DNA of 64,000 nucleotides from Pseudomonas sp. TMP9 (lineage in GTDB: Bacteria; Pseudomonadota; Gammaproteobacteria; Pseudomonadales; Pseudomonadaceae): contig NZ_CP149803.1 of NCBI RefSeq assembly GCF_037943105.1, positions 1,674,001-1,738,000 of the forward strand, in the 5' to 3' direction. Each line of letters opens with the position of its first letter. The first letter of the stretch is position 1. Of the stretch, positions 28,766-36,649 are shown piece by piece. The translations under genes and the position numbers were made by a program. The notes beneath the pieces are model-generated. The model did not search any database. It saw only the letters and a list, made by a program, of their open reading frames with translations, and was not told where the DNA came from.

Positions 28766-30526
28766 ATGCGGACGCTACTACTGTTCTCTCTGTTATGTGC
28801 CTGGCTAATGCAGCCGGTACAAGCCTCCAGTTTCTCAACTAGCCCACTGCTGACAGATAGCAGTCAGCAGGCGGACTTCCTCCCTGCCGAGCAAGCGTTC
28901 GACCTCAGCGTCGAACCGCAAGCCAATGGTGAAACCCTGCTGCGCTGGGATATTGCCCCCGGTTACTACCTCTACCAGCACCGTCTGCAGTTCAGCGGTC
29001 TGTCGGCCGGCGTCGAGCCGCAGCTGCCGCCAGGGCTACCTTATAGCGATGAGTTCTTCGGTGACTCGCAGATCTATCGTAATCGCCTGGAACTGAGCCT
29101 GCCAGCCGGGGCGAGCGGCAACATTCAGATCGGCTGGCAAGGCTGCGCCGATGCCGGGCTCTGCTACCCACCACAGACCCAGCAGCTTGATCTGTCCAGA
29201 ACGGGCGTACTGAGCGATTCGGGCACCGCCCTGGCGGAGGACCAGGCCCTGGCCAGCGGTCTGCAAAGCCAGACCTTGGCCCTCGGCCTACTGGTGTTCT
29301 TCGGCTTGGGCCTGCTGCTGGCCTTTGCCCCCTGTTCTTTACCGATGCTGCCGATTCTCGCCGGCATTGTGGTCGGCAGTGGCGCCTCACCGCGGCGCGG
29401 TTTGGCATTGGCGTCGACCTACGTGGTGAGCATGGCGCTGGTGTATGCAGCGCTGGGGGTAGTGGCCGCACTGATGGGTGCCAACTTGCAAGGCCTACTG
29501 CAGCAACCCTGGTTGCTCGCCAGCTTCGCCGCTTTGTTTGTACTGCTGGCTTTGCCAATGTTCGGCCTGTTCGAGTTGCAGCTGCCGGCAGCCCTGCGTG
29601 ACCGGTTGGAAAACGCCGGGCGAAAGCAGCAAGGCGGCAGCCTATTCGGTGCCAGCATGCTCGGATTGTTCTCCGGTCTGTTGGTCGGGCCGTGCATGAC
29701 CGCGCCTCTGGCCGCTGCTCTGCTGTATATCGCGCAAAGTGGTGACGCGCTGCACGGCGGCCTGGTGCTGTTCGCCCTGGGCCTAGGTATTGGTACGCCG
29801 TTGCTGTTGCTGGTCACCCTGGGCAATCGCTTCCTGCCGAAACCAGGCGCGTGGATGGATCGGGTCAAGGTGGTATTCGGTTTCCTGTTTCTGGTTACCG
29901 CGTTGCTGGTGATCCGCCCGCTGCTGGCCGAATCGATCTGGCTGGGCTTGTGGGGTGCGCTGCTGATTCTGCTGGCCAGTGCCCTGCTGCAACTGGCGCA
30001 TCAGGTGCAGCAGCACACCAGTCTGTGTAAGGCCGCTGGTGCACTGCTGGGCATCTGGGGCATGGCGCTGCTATTGGGTGCCGCCGGTGGCGCCAGCGAT
30101 CCGCTGCAGCCGCTCAAGGTGTATGCCGGTACCAGCGTTGCCGCTGCACCGAGCGAACAGCACTTTATCGGGCTGAGCGAGCCAGCCGCGCTGGAGCGTG
30201 AGTTGGCTGCCGCCAAAGCCGAGGGCCAATGGGTGCTGGTGGATTACTACGCGGACTGGTGTGTGTCGTGCAAAGTCATGGAGAAAACCGTGTTTGGCAA
30301 CGCCGAAGTTAAGGCCAGCTTGCAAGGGGTGCGCGTGCTGCGCCCCGACGTGACCGAGAGCAACGCCGCGAGTCGTGCGCTGCTCAGCCGCTTCCAAGTG
30401 CTGGGCCCGCCGACTCTACTGTGGATCGGCCCGGACGGTGAGGAACGCCGCTCGCAGCGGATCACCGGCGCGGTGGATGCCGAGCAGTTTCTGCAGATAT
30501 GGACCAATACCCAGGAGCGTGGGTGA
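28766..30526 (+). CDS. dsbD: Thiol:disulfide interchange protein DsbD
   Basis: The 586-residue inner-membrane protein moves reducing power from cytoplasmic thioredoxin to periplasmic DsbC/DsbG/CcmG-type partners. A signal peptide (about 1-20) leads into the DsbD-alpha immunoglobulin-like domain, whose cysteine pair is visible in GCADAGLCYPP. The membrane domain (about 170-440) has eight helices with the two redox cysteines in AFAPCSLPMLPILAG and LVGPCMTAPLAAAL. The C-terminal thioredoxin domain has CVSC (DYYADWCVSCKVME). All three redox pairs are intact. The next gene overlaps its stop (TGATG). Confidence 0.95.
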   Translation: MRTLLLFSLLCAWLMQPVQASSFSTSPLLTDSSQQADFLPAEQAFDLSVEPQANGETLLRWDIAPGYYLYQHRLQFSGLSAGVEPQLPPGLPYSDEFFGDSQIYRNRLELSLPAGASGNIQIGWQGCADAGLCYPPQTQQLDLSRTGVLSDSGTALAEDQALASGLQSQTLALGLLVFFGLGLLLAFAPCSLPMLPILAGIVVGSGASPRRGLALASTYVVSMALVYAALGVVAALMGANLQGLLQQPWLLASFAALFVLLALPMFGLFELQLPAALRDRLENAGRKQQGGSLFGASMLGLFSGLLVGPCMTAPLAAALLYIAQSGDALHGGLVLFALGLGIGTPLLLLVTLGNRFLPKPGAWMDRVKVVFGFLFLVTALLVIRPLLAESIWLGLWGALLILLASALLQLAHQVQQHTSLCKAAGALLGIWGMALLLGAAGGASDPLQPLKVYAGTSVAAAPSEQHFIGLSEPAALERELAAAKAEGQWVLVDYYADWCVSCKVMEKTVFGNAEVKASLQGVRVLRPDVTESNAASRALLSRFQVLGPPTLLWIGPDGEERRSQRITGAVDAEQFLQIWTNTQERG

Positions 30527-31335
30527 TGTTAACGACCAGTATCGGGCCGCTGGCACTCAGCACCGCCCATGTGCTGTTGCTGCTCAGCCTGTTGCTGGCG
30601 ACTTTTACCGGCTGGTACGTCGGCCGGCGCGGCGCGGTAAACCCTGAGAAACAGCTGTTTCGCTTGCTGGTGGTGGCCATGCTGGTCGCCCGAGTGGCGT
30701 TCGTTGCGGTGTATTTCGAGCACTACCGCGAGCAGCCCTGGCAGGCACTGGATATCCGTGACGGAGGCTTTATCGCCTGGCCTGGTTTGCTGGCTGCCCT
30801 GCTGCTAGGCGCCTGGTTGACCTGGCGTACGCCGGCCATCAGAACCTCGCTGGCCAGCGCGCTGGCTGTCGGCTTACTGAGCTGGGGCCTAGGCAGCCTG
30901 ACCCTATACGGCCTGGAACAAGGCACGCGATTGCCAGAGCTTTCGTTCAGGGACAGCAAGGGTGCCACGGTGGCGCTTGAGGATTATGTCGGAAAGCCAT
31001 TGGTGGTCAACCTCTGGGCCACCTGGTGCCCGCCGTGTCGCCGCGAAATGCCAGTACTGGCCGAGGCGCAACACGACCATCCGGAGCTGACCATCCTGTT
31101 CGTCAACCAAGGTGAAGGCCAGGGCGTGGTCAGCCAGTACCTGGAGGCTGAGGCCCTGGGGCTGGAAAACGTACTGCTCGACAGCGGCGGCCGCCTGGGC
31201 CAGCACGTCGGCTCCATGGCCCTGCCCAGCACGCTGTTCTACGACGCCGAGGGTCGCCAGGTTAGCAGCCACCTGGGCGAGCTCTCCCGCGCCAGTCTGG
31301 CTCGATCACTCGAAATATTGAAGAAGGATCCATGA
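30526..31335 (+). CDS. Membrane-anchored TlpA/DsbE-like thioredoxin
   Basis: The 269-residue protein has four hydrophobic N-terminal helices (about 1-125), resembling the prolipoprotein diacylglyceryl transferase-like membrane region found fused to some TlpA proteins. A periplasmic thioredoxin-fold domain follows with WATWCPPCRREM as active site and a cis-proline region MALPSTLFYD. This fits a DsbE/TlpA-type reductant fed by the DsbD encoded upstream. The ATG at 30526 overlaps the dsbD stop, so the two are translationally coupled; dsbG likewise overlaps its end by 4 bp. The substrate is unknown; in this operon it probably keeps periplasmic thiols or DsbG reduced. Confidence 0.88.
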   Translation: MLTTSIGPLALSTAHVLLLLSLLLATFTGWYVGRRGAVNPEKQLFRLLVVAMLVARVAFVAVYFEHYREQPWQALDIRDGGFIAWPGLLAALLLGAWLTWRTPAIRTSLASALAVGLLSWGLGSLTLYGLEQGTRLPELSFRDSKGATVALEDYVGKPLVVNLWATWCPPCRREMPVLAEAQHDHPELTILFVNQGEGQGVVSQYLEAEALGLENVLLDSGGRLGQHVGSMALPSTLFYDAEGRQVSSHLGELSRASLARSLEILKKDP

Positions 31336-32108
31336 GCATGAAAAAAGAAATCAATCTCACAGTAATGTTTGCAGCCTTAACCATGCTGACCGCACCCCTG
31401 TTGCACGCTCAGGATTGGCCCGAACCGATCAAGGCAGTCGAAGCGCGCGGTGCCGAAATCATCCAGCGTTTCGATGCCCCAAGCGGCCTGCAGGGCTATG
31501 CCGCTCGCTACAACGGTCAAGGTGTTGCGCTGTACTTGACCGATGACGGCGAGCATGTGCTGGTTGGCAGCCTGCTCAATGCCAAGGGTGAAGACCTCTC
31601 ACAGCAGCCGCTGGATAAGCTGGTGTATGAACCGCTGGGCAAGGAAATGCTGAGCAAACTGGAGCGCAGCACCTGGATCGCCGACGGCAGCCCCAAGGCA
31701 CCGCGCATCATCTATATGATCTCCGACCCCAACTGCCCGTACTGCAACATGTTCTGGAAACAGGCGCGGCCTTGGGTCGAAGCTGGTGATGTGCAGCTTC
31801 GTCACGTGTTGGTCGGCATGCTGCGTCAAGACAGTGTCGCCAAGGCTGCTGCATTACTCAACGCCAAGGATCAGCAGGCGGCGCTGCATGAGCATGAGTC
31901 CGCGGGTAAGGCCAGCAAGTTGCAAGGACTGAAGAAAATCCCAGACACGATCCAGCAACAACTCGACAGCAACCTTAACCTGATGACGGAGATGGGCGTC
32001 TCAGCCACGCCGGCGATTTTTTACCCGGACGAAAACGGCCAGCTGCGCCAGCAGCAAGGCGCTCCGAGGCCAGATGTTCTGAATCTGATCATGGGGTCGC
32101 GCCCCTGA
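31332..32108 (+). CDS. dsbG: Thiol:disulfide interchange protein DsbG
   Basis: The 258-residue periplasmic protein has a signal peptide ending near residue 26 (APLLHAQ). An N-terminal dimerisation domain is joined by a helical linker to a thioredoxin-fold domain with active site DPNCPYCNMFW near residue 137. The cis-proline loop is SATPAIFYPD near residue 230. DsbG protects single cysteines from sulfenylation and can isomerise disulfides, being kept reduced by DsbD. It is the third gene of a tightly overlapping operon. The GMLRQDSVAKAAALLNAKD stretch distinguishes DsbG from DsbC. Confidence 0.93.
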   Translation: MSMKKEINLTVMFAALTMLTAPLLHAQDWPEPIKAVEARGAEIIQRFDAPSGLQGYAARYNGQGVALYLTDDGEHVLVGSLLNAKGEDLSQQPLDKLVYEPLGKEMLSKLERSTWIADGSPKAPRIIYMISDPNCPYCNMFWKQARPWVEAGDVQLRHVLVGMLRQDSVAKAAALLNAKDQQAALHEHESAGKASKLQGLKKIPDTIQQQLDSNLNLMTEMGVSATPAIFYPDENGQLRQQQGAPRPDVLNLIMGSRP

Positions 32109-32487
32109 TCGCAACGAGGTGCGTGCTGCGGACTCGGTCGACAATTTGAAGCCATAGTGCTTGGCAACTCGATGTTGAGAATCTCGCGATTTTGCATATA
32201 CTGGATCATCGACTTATTTGCACCGCACATGACGAGTTTGTGTTCCCTGCGCGAAGCTAAGTATGGACCGGGGCAGCGCAAAAGCCGCCCAATCTTTCTG
32301 GCAGACTGGGAATAAACTGCAGCGCACTCAGCTTCTCAGTTCCACGCACTCTCGACAAAGCGCAAAGTGTATTGACCACCGCTCCAGTCCATATACCGCA
32401 ACAACGCATTGAGATTCCAGCCGATAATTGCTTAACCATGCTAGATTTACTATATGTATTAAAATATTTATCAGGAAAACTCTATTT
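32109..32487. other. Intergenic region after dsbG, no gene seen
   Basis: This 379-bp gap follows the dsb operon and precedes an AT-rich gene. A hairpin-prone run spans the dsbG stop (about 32085-32111). The reverse strand has a short open frame at 32257-32439 that I could not match to anything. Base composition falls sharply towards AT near 32440, marking the edge of foreign DNA. Confidence 0.4.
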
Positions 32488-33378
32488 ATGAACATGCAGC
32501 TGGAACGCGCTTTTAATAAAAATCACGCACTTTCGCTTTTTTATCAATGGATGGCTCTAATTGAAAATAAAGAAGGCTTGGCTGTTAAAAATAATAATCC
32601 TTTCTTCTTTTCCAATGCCAATATTATAAATAATCTCACTTATTTAGATAAGGGGTGTTTTATAAAATCTAGTCTTTGCATGGGCGATTTTGTGAATGGA
32701 GTTATAAAAATCATTGTGATTGGCAGTCCGGATACTGTATACAAAACAGATCACCTCACGACCACAGCTCTGGCAAAAATAGAAATACAGCATGCCTGGT
32801 ATTTAACATCCATCCAAATGACCTTTGCTCAGAATGATTTTTTTGGCGACGCGGTGCTTGAGAAAATCACTATTAAACTACTAGAAATAAATAGCACCTC
32901 ACCACAGCAACAACATAATGCCTACAATAGCTCAGTTGCGCTTTTTTATATGTGGATGGCCTGCATTGAATCTGCGGATAAGTTTATACACCCCAAAAGC
33001 CCACTGTTTGAAAAATTCAGGCAACTACATGATAAAAATTATGCATTGAATTTCATCGGTGTAGATGTCGTGCAATCTGACGCAATGCTTAATTCGTTCA
33101 TGTGTACGCTGCATGAGATGATGAAATACAGCCACCATCAACCACTGTATTTTGTTATTGAAAATTCAGGCGCTACAGTTGATGAGTTAGCATTTGAATT
33201 TTCTCTCAAATGGAGCGGAATAAGCCATGACAATCGTCAAATGCAAGCTCAAACAAGGCATAAGTGGTTGCTAAAAAAATCAGTAAATTCAATTTTAGAC
33301 AAAATATCAACTATCTCTGTTAGCGAACTAGAGCCTTTTGTATTTACTGATGGTGGCGCGATTATTTTGGCTGAGTGA
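32488..33378 (+). CDS. Hypothetical AT-rich protein with an internally duplicated motif
   Basis: This protein of about 296 residues is not one I recognise. ATG 32488 is preferred, with a weak CAGGA ahead of it; an upstream in-frame start at 32428 would add 20 unlikely residues. Two halves each begin with a similar motif: LSLFYQWMALIENKEG near residue 13 and VALFYMWMACIESADKF near residue 150. This suggests tandem copies of one domain of about 140 residues. No signal peptide or membrane helix is visible. Codon use is strongly AT-biased compared with the dsb genes, so it was probably acquired horizontally. It stands alone, flanked by a Tn3-like miniature element on its right. Confidence 0.7.
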   Translation: MNMQLERAFNKNHALSLFYQWMALIENKEGLAVKNNNPFFFSNANIINNLTYLDKGCFIKSSLCMGDFVNGVIKIIVIGSPDTVYKTDHLTTTALAKIEIQHAWYLTSIQMTFAQNDFFGDAVLEKITIKLLEINSTSPQQQHNAYNSSVALFYMWMACIESADKFIHPKSPLFEKFRQLHDKNYALNFIGVDVVQSDAMLNSFMCTLHEMMKYSHHQPLYFVIENSGATVDELAFEFSLKWSGISHDNRQMQAQTRHKWLLKKSVNSILDKISTISVSELEPFVFTDGGAIILAE

Positions 33379-33543
33379 CCTTCAGAGCGCCGGCACCTTA
33401 TGCGCATAGGCCAGAGCGTTATCGTCGCTCACTCACGGAATGAATAATTTTCAGTGGGTGTACGTAACGAGTTATGCCGGAGTCAAGGGGGTGAAGTACT
33501 TGAAAGTCATTGCGATAATTTAAAGTACCCCCTGGGTAGGTAG

Positions 33544-33830
33544 GGGGCGTCTCAGGATTCGGAATTTAAAGCACGCTAAGGAATGCTCTAACCAGCAACT
33601 GCAAGGCTTTGCGCTAGGCAGTTATTGCTCGACGCGGGGTTATGGTCGTTCTCGAAACTCGGCAGTTCCAGCTAATGGTTACGAGAGCGGTTTTCAAGAA
33701 TGGCATAGGCAAGACCAGCACTGGCGTAGCCTTCTTTCTCACGGCGGCTTCTCGAAAACGATCCTTTTTGAGAGTGGCAGCTACGCCAACATGCTCAACG
33801 TGCTTTAAATTCCGTTTCCTGAGACACCCC
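33544..33830. mobile_element. Tn3-related miniature inverted-repeat element (TIME-like)
   Basis: The 287-bp segment is bounded by 32-bp inverted repeats matching in 29 positions. The left end starts GGGGCGTCTCAGGATTCGG and continues AATTTAAAGCACG; the right end is its near complement. The GGGG...GTCTCAG...CGGAA...AAAGCACGCTAAG pattern is the terminal signature of Tn3-family transposons. No transposase is inside. It therefore looks like a non-autonomous Tn3-derived element. I see no 5-bp target duplication. Confidence 0.72.
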
Positions 33831-33858
33831 AACTAAAGCGGCAGCGGGCTAGATAAAA

Positions 33859-34638
33859 CTAAAGGGGTCGGAGTGAATAAATTTTGATCAGCTAGGCTAG
33901 TGGTTGACGAGATTGGCAAAGGAGCTTGCCATGCCCAGAAAACAACGGATGTATCTTCCTGGCGTGCCGGCGCACGTGGTGCAGCGCGGCAATAATCGCG
34001 AGGCCTGCTTTTTCCAGGATGAAGACTACCAGTTCTACCTTGCGGTGCTGGGCGATGCATTGAGGCGTTACCGGGTGCAATTGCATGCTTACGTGCTGAT
34101 GACCAACCATGTGCATCTTCTAATGACGCCCGCTGACGAGTCGGGCATTTCCCGCGTGATGCAGCATCTGGGCCGCATGTATGTTTTGTATGTGAATCGC
34201 ACTTACCGGCGTTCAGGCACCTTGTGGGAAGGTCGGCACAAGGCCAGCCTGATCAACGCTGCTGAGTACTTACTGACGTGCTACAGGTATATCGAATTGA
34301 ACCCTGTACGTGCGGGAATGGTTACCGTGCCTGAGGCGTATCGCTGGTCAAGCTACGGCTGGCATGGGTGGGGGAAGACTGATCCGTTGATCAGCGATCA
34401 TGCTCTTTACCAAGGACTGGCGTATAACGAGTTAGAGAGGCAGTGTGCCTATCGGGCGCTATTTGCTGGCCATCTCGAACCGAATGCCATCCACGTTATG
34501 CGAGAGGCCAGCGCGCACAACTACCCCCTGGGTAATGATCGCTTTCGGGAGTCGATAGCAATTCAGTTGGGGCGCTCGGTCGGCTATCAAGGCTCTGGTC
34601 GGCCGGTGGTTAAAAATAAATCACTCCGACCCCTTTAG
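33859..34638 (+). mobile_element. RAYT element A with CTAAAGGGGTCGGAGTGA termini
   Basis: The unit runs from CTAAAGGGGTCGGAGTGA to its complement TCACTCCGACCCCTTTAG and carries one REP-associated tyrosine transposase gene. Two 77-bp elements with the same termini lie at 36043-36119 and 38578-38654. Its right end is joined directly to an orphan cdiA segment. Confidence 0.85.
33931..34638 (+). CDS. REP-associated tyrosine transposase (TnpA_REP/RAYT), element A
   Basis: The 235-residue Y1-transposase-domain protein carries the HUH motif in TNHVHLLMTP and the downstream tyrosine region CYRYIELNPVRAGMV, both typical of RAYTs that process REP palindromes. The RRSGTLWEGRHKAS segment is also conserved. 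ATG 33931 follows AAAGGAG and gives the usual MPRKQRMYLPGVP start. The stop codon is contributed by the element's right terminus (CTTTAG), so gene and element end coincide. A related but distinct RAYT is at 42922-43620. Confidence 0.93.
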   Translation: MPRKQRMYLPGVPAHVVQRGNNREACFFQDEDYQFYLAVLGDALRRYRVQLHAYVLMTNHVHLLMTPADESGISRVMQHLGRMYVLYVNRTYRRSGTLWEGRHKASLINAAEYLLTCYRYIELNPVRAGMVTVPEAYRWSSYGWHGWGKTDPLISDHALYQGLAYNELERQCAYRALFAGHLEPNAIHVMREASAHNYPLGNDRFRESIAIQLGRSVGYQGSGRPVVKNKSLRPL

Positions 34639-35823
34639 TCGGGGGGGAGGAATGCGGTAGAGAATAATTTTCTCGGTGCGCAATCCCAAGCTCAGCGAGA
34701 CAAGGCCCGCGAAGCACAATTGCAGAATCAGTACACCGTAGAAACGGCTAGGCAACTGGTCATGCTTGAGCGCGCCGATCAGCGCAGCGATGAGTTGTTG
34801 AAGAAATACGTCGCAAGCCCTGAAAAAATGAGTCCTGAAGAGTTCCGGACACTGACGGGCTATCTACAAATCTACCTGAGCGAGCAGGTTCGGGTTTATG
34901 GCGAGGCACAAGCTCAGGTTGCCCTGATGCAACTGCTGTACTCCACCCAGCCACTCAGTTACGACTATGAGTACGCAGGCAGTAGCCAAGCGCGAAATGC
35001 CTACGGTGCGGACTGGTTTCGTGAGCCAAGTCAAAACGAGCAGCTGTATCGTGAGGCATTGCGCGTAGCCAGAATAGGCAGCGCACAAGAGGCTATGGCC
35101 AAGCCCGGCAATGAGGCGATTTACCTGCTTGGCGGTGGGCTTGGTAATACGATCCGCGTCTTGGCGGCGGCTAATGGCACGGCGCAGGCGAGCAAGGGTG
35201 TCGAGCAAGGTTTAGAGGGTGACTACTGGAACGCGGCGGGCAATATATTGTTCGGCGTACTCGGCATCGCTACCATCGCTGTGCCCGGCGCGAAGGTGCC
35301 GGTTCTGCGGGCCCCAGACGGCACCACCGCCAAAGTGGCGGCTGAGGGTGCAAAAGGGGTAGGCCAGGCCGGTACGAGTGTTTCTGCGGGTGGGAGTGTT
35401 GTTAAAGAGAGTATTGACCCAGCAAGCGCAAAATTTGTTTTTGATTTCAATACAGGTCGTTATCGGGATGTATCTACAGGGCAATTTGTTTCGGAAAGAA
35501 ATTTGCCTTGGCCTTCGGGTGGTGGGTTTGTATCCAGTACGCAACAAGCGGTGCCGCCAGGTACCATCATAGACAGGTTTGGTAAGCCCAGTGGTAGATA
35601 CGCGGGTACGCCTGGTGCAACAGGCAGCCAGCGCGGAATGGTGCCAGGTGCAGATCAGGGACAATATACTCAGTATCGTGTAATTAAGTTGATTGATGAT
35701 GTCAAAGTAGGGCCGGCGGCTCCAGTTGCTGATTTCGGTGCAACTGGTGGAGCAACGCAGTACAAATTCCGGCAGTCACTCCAGCGGTTATTAGATAATA
35801 AATACTTGGAGGTGGTGAGATGA
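34639..35823 (+). pseudogene. Orphan CdiA-CT module with TNT-type toxin domain
   Basis: The frame is open directly after an in-frame TAG supplied by the RAYT terminus and has no start codon or ribosome-binding site of its own, so it is a silent cassette. It encodes the VENN pretoxin region (identical to CdiA) and then a different toxin of about 155 residues. The last part (from about 35548) has the layout of the tuberculosis necrotizing toxin (TNT) family: GTIIDRFGKPSGRYAG, then RGMVPGADQG, YRVIKLI, VGPAAPVADFGATGG and QYKF. TNT toxins hydrolyse NAD(P)+. The catalytic activity here is inferred from that pattern. The stop overlaps the immunity gene start (ATGA). Recombination across the 716-bp repeat would fuse it to cdiA. 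Confidence 0.88.
34641..35356 (+). repeat. 716-bp CdiA pretoxin repeat, orphan copy
   Basis: This copy is identical by eye to 18123-18838. It starts at the seven-G run next to the RAYT element and ends at GGTGCAAAAG before the TNT toxin coding region. Confidence 0.92.
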
Positions 35824-36041
35824 GTCGCAAATTTACAGTCGCTGGATCAGGCTATTCAGATACGTCACAGGTTCCCAAGGATAAGGACCTGTTCTACAAG
35901 TGTCTGCGTTGCGGGGATGTCATTCCATCATTGCCTGACGATAACGTGGCATGTAAATGTGACAATATCTATATAGACATAGATATGTGGCGATTGGATA
36001 TTGAGGACTTTTCAAAGATGGAGGTTTGGAAGGTATCCTGA
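35820..36041 (+). CDS. Predicted immunity protein for the orphan TNT toxin
   Basis: The 73-residue protein overlaps the TNT module by 4 bp and has a good ribosome-binding site (GGAGGTGGTGAG). It carries a possible metal-binding knot, CLRCGDVIPS with CKCDNIYIDID, followed by a FSKMEVWKV end. I have the impression that small proteins of this kind occur beside polymorphic toxins. Its position immediately after the toxin indicates a cognate immunity role. Its own ribosome-binding site might allow expression from read-through transcripts even though the toxin lacks a start. A miniature RAYT element follows 1 bp after its stop. Confidence 0.75.
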   Translation: MSRKFTVAGSGYSDTSQVPKDKDLFYKCLRCGDVIPSLPDDNVACKCDNIYIDIDMWRLDIEDFSKMEVWKVS

Positions 36042-36042
36042 G

Positions 36043-36119
36043 TTAAAGGGGTCGGAGTGAATTGATTTTGATCGGTTCGCGAGTTTTGGCTGCTGGATAG
36101 TTCACTCCGACCCCTTTAG
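36043..36119. mobile_element. 77-bp miniature RAYT-terminus element, copy 1
   Basis: The element has ends TTAAAGGGGTCGGAGTGA and the complement ending CCCCTTTAG, with a short AT-rich centre. It differs from the copy at 38578-38654 at one base. Its left part resembles the left end of RAYT element A, so it is a likely non-autonomous derivative. Confidence 0.88.
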
Positions 36120-36271
36120 TCCTGCGCATCTATGGTCACAGTCAGGGTGGTTTGCTGACCTGGGTGGCCATCAAGGGGATGGATTTTTCGTAACCGCTCC
36201 ATAAACCCCACCTTCAAATGATCCAAGCGCGACCTGATGCTGTGTTCCCGATTTCTTTCTGGAGCCCGCTC

Positions 36272-36631
36272 ATGATGCGCCCTGATGCAAAAGTCGAAAA
36301 AGTCTATCTCTACCCCAAGCCTGTCGACTTCCGAAAGTCCATTGATGGCCTGGCTGCCCTGGTCGAGCTGGATATCAAGGTCGCGGTGTTCGCCCCGGTG
36401 TTGTTCGTATTCCTCAACCGTTCGCGCAACCGGGTGAAGATTTTGTATTGGGAGCGCAACGGCTTCTGCTTGTGGCTCAAGCGTTTGGACGCTGAAAGGT
36501 TCAAGTCGCACCCCGATCCCGGCGAGGATGCCATCGTGATGACGGCTCAGGAATTGAACTGGTTTTTGGACGGTATCGATCTGTGGCGTAACCGCCCTCA
36601 CAAGGTTTTGACCCCGCGTTTCGTCACCTGA
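36272..36631 (+). CDS. tnpB: IS66 accessory protein TnpB
   Basis: This 119-residue protein has the family signature KVYLYPKPVDFRKSIDGLAAL and the RNRVKILYWERNGFCLWLKRL stretch. TnpB is required for IS66 transposition, but its mechanism is unclear. ATG 36272 is the start of the conserved part; upstream in-frame codons belong to the element's left end. TnpC follows 18 bp later. Confidence 0.92.
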   Translation: MMRPDAKVEKVYLYPKPVDFRKSIDGLAALVELDIKVAVFAPVLFVFLNRSRNRVKILYWERNGFCLWLKRLDAERFKSHPDPGEDAIVMTAQELNWFLDGIDLWRNRPHKVLTPRFVT

Positions 36632-36649
36632 ATCGGTATAATCCACGGC

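Noticed and set aside
32257..32439. Short reverse frame after dsbG
   Set aside because: I could not match it to a known transposase or other family and it lacks start signals.
33614..33832. 72-residue reverse frame in the Tn3-like miniature element, and a 64-residue forward frame
   Set aside because: They overlap the inverted-repeat ends and have no ribosome-binding site or recognisable domain.
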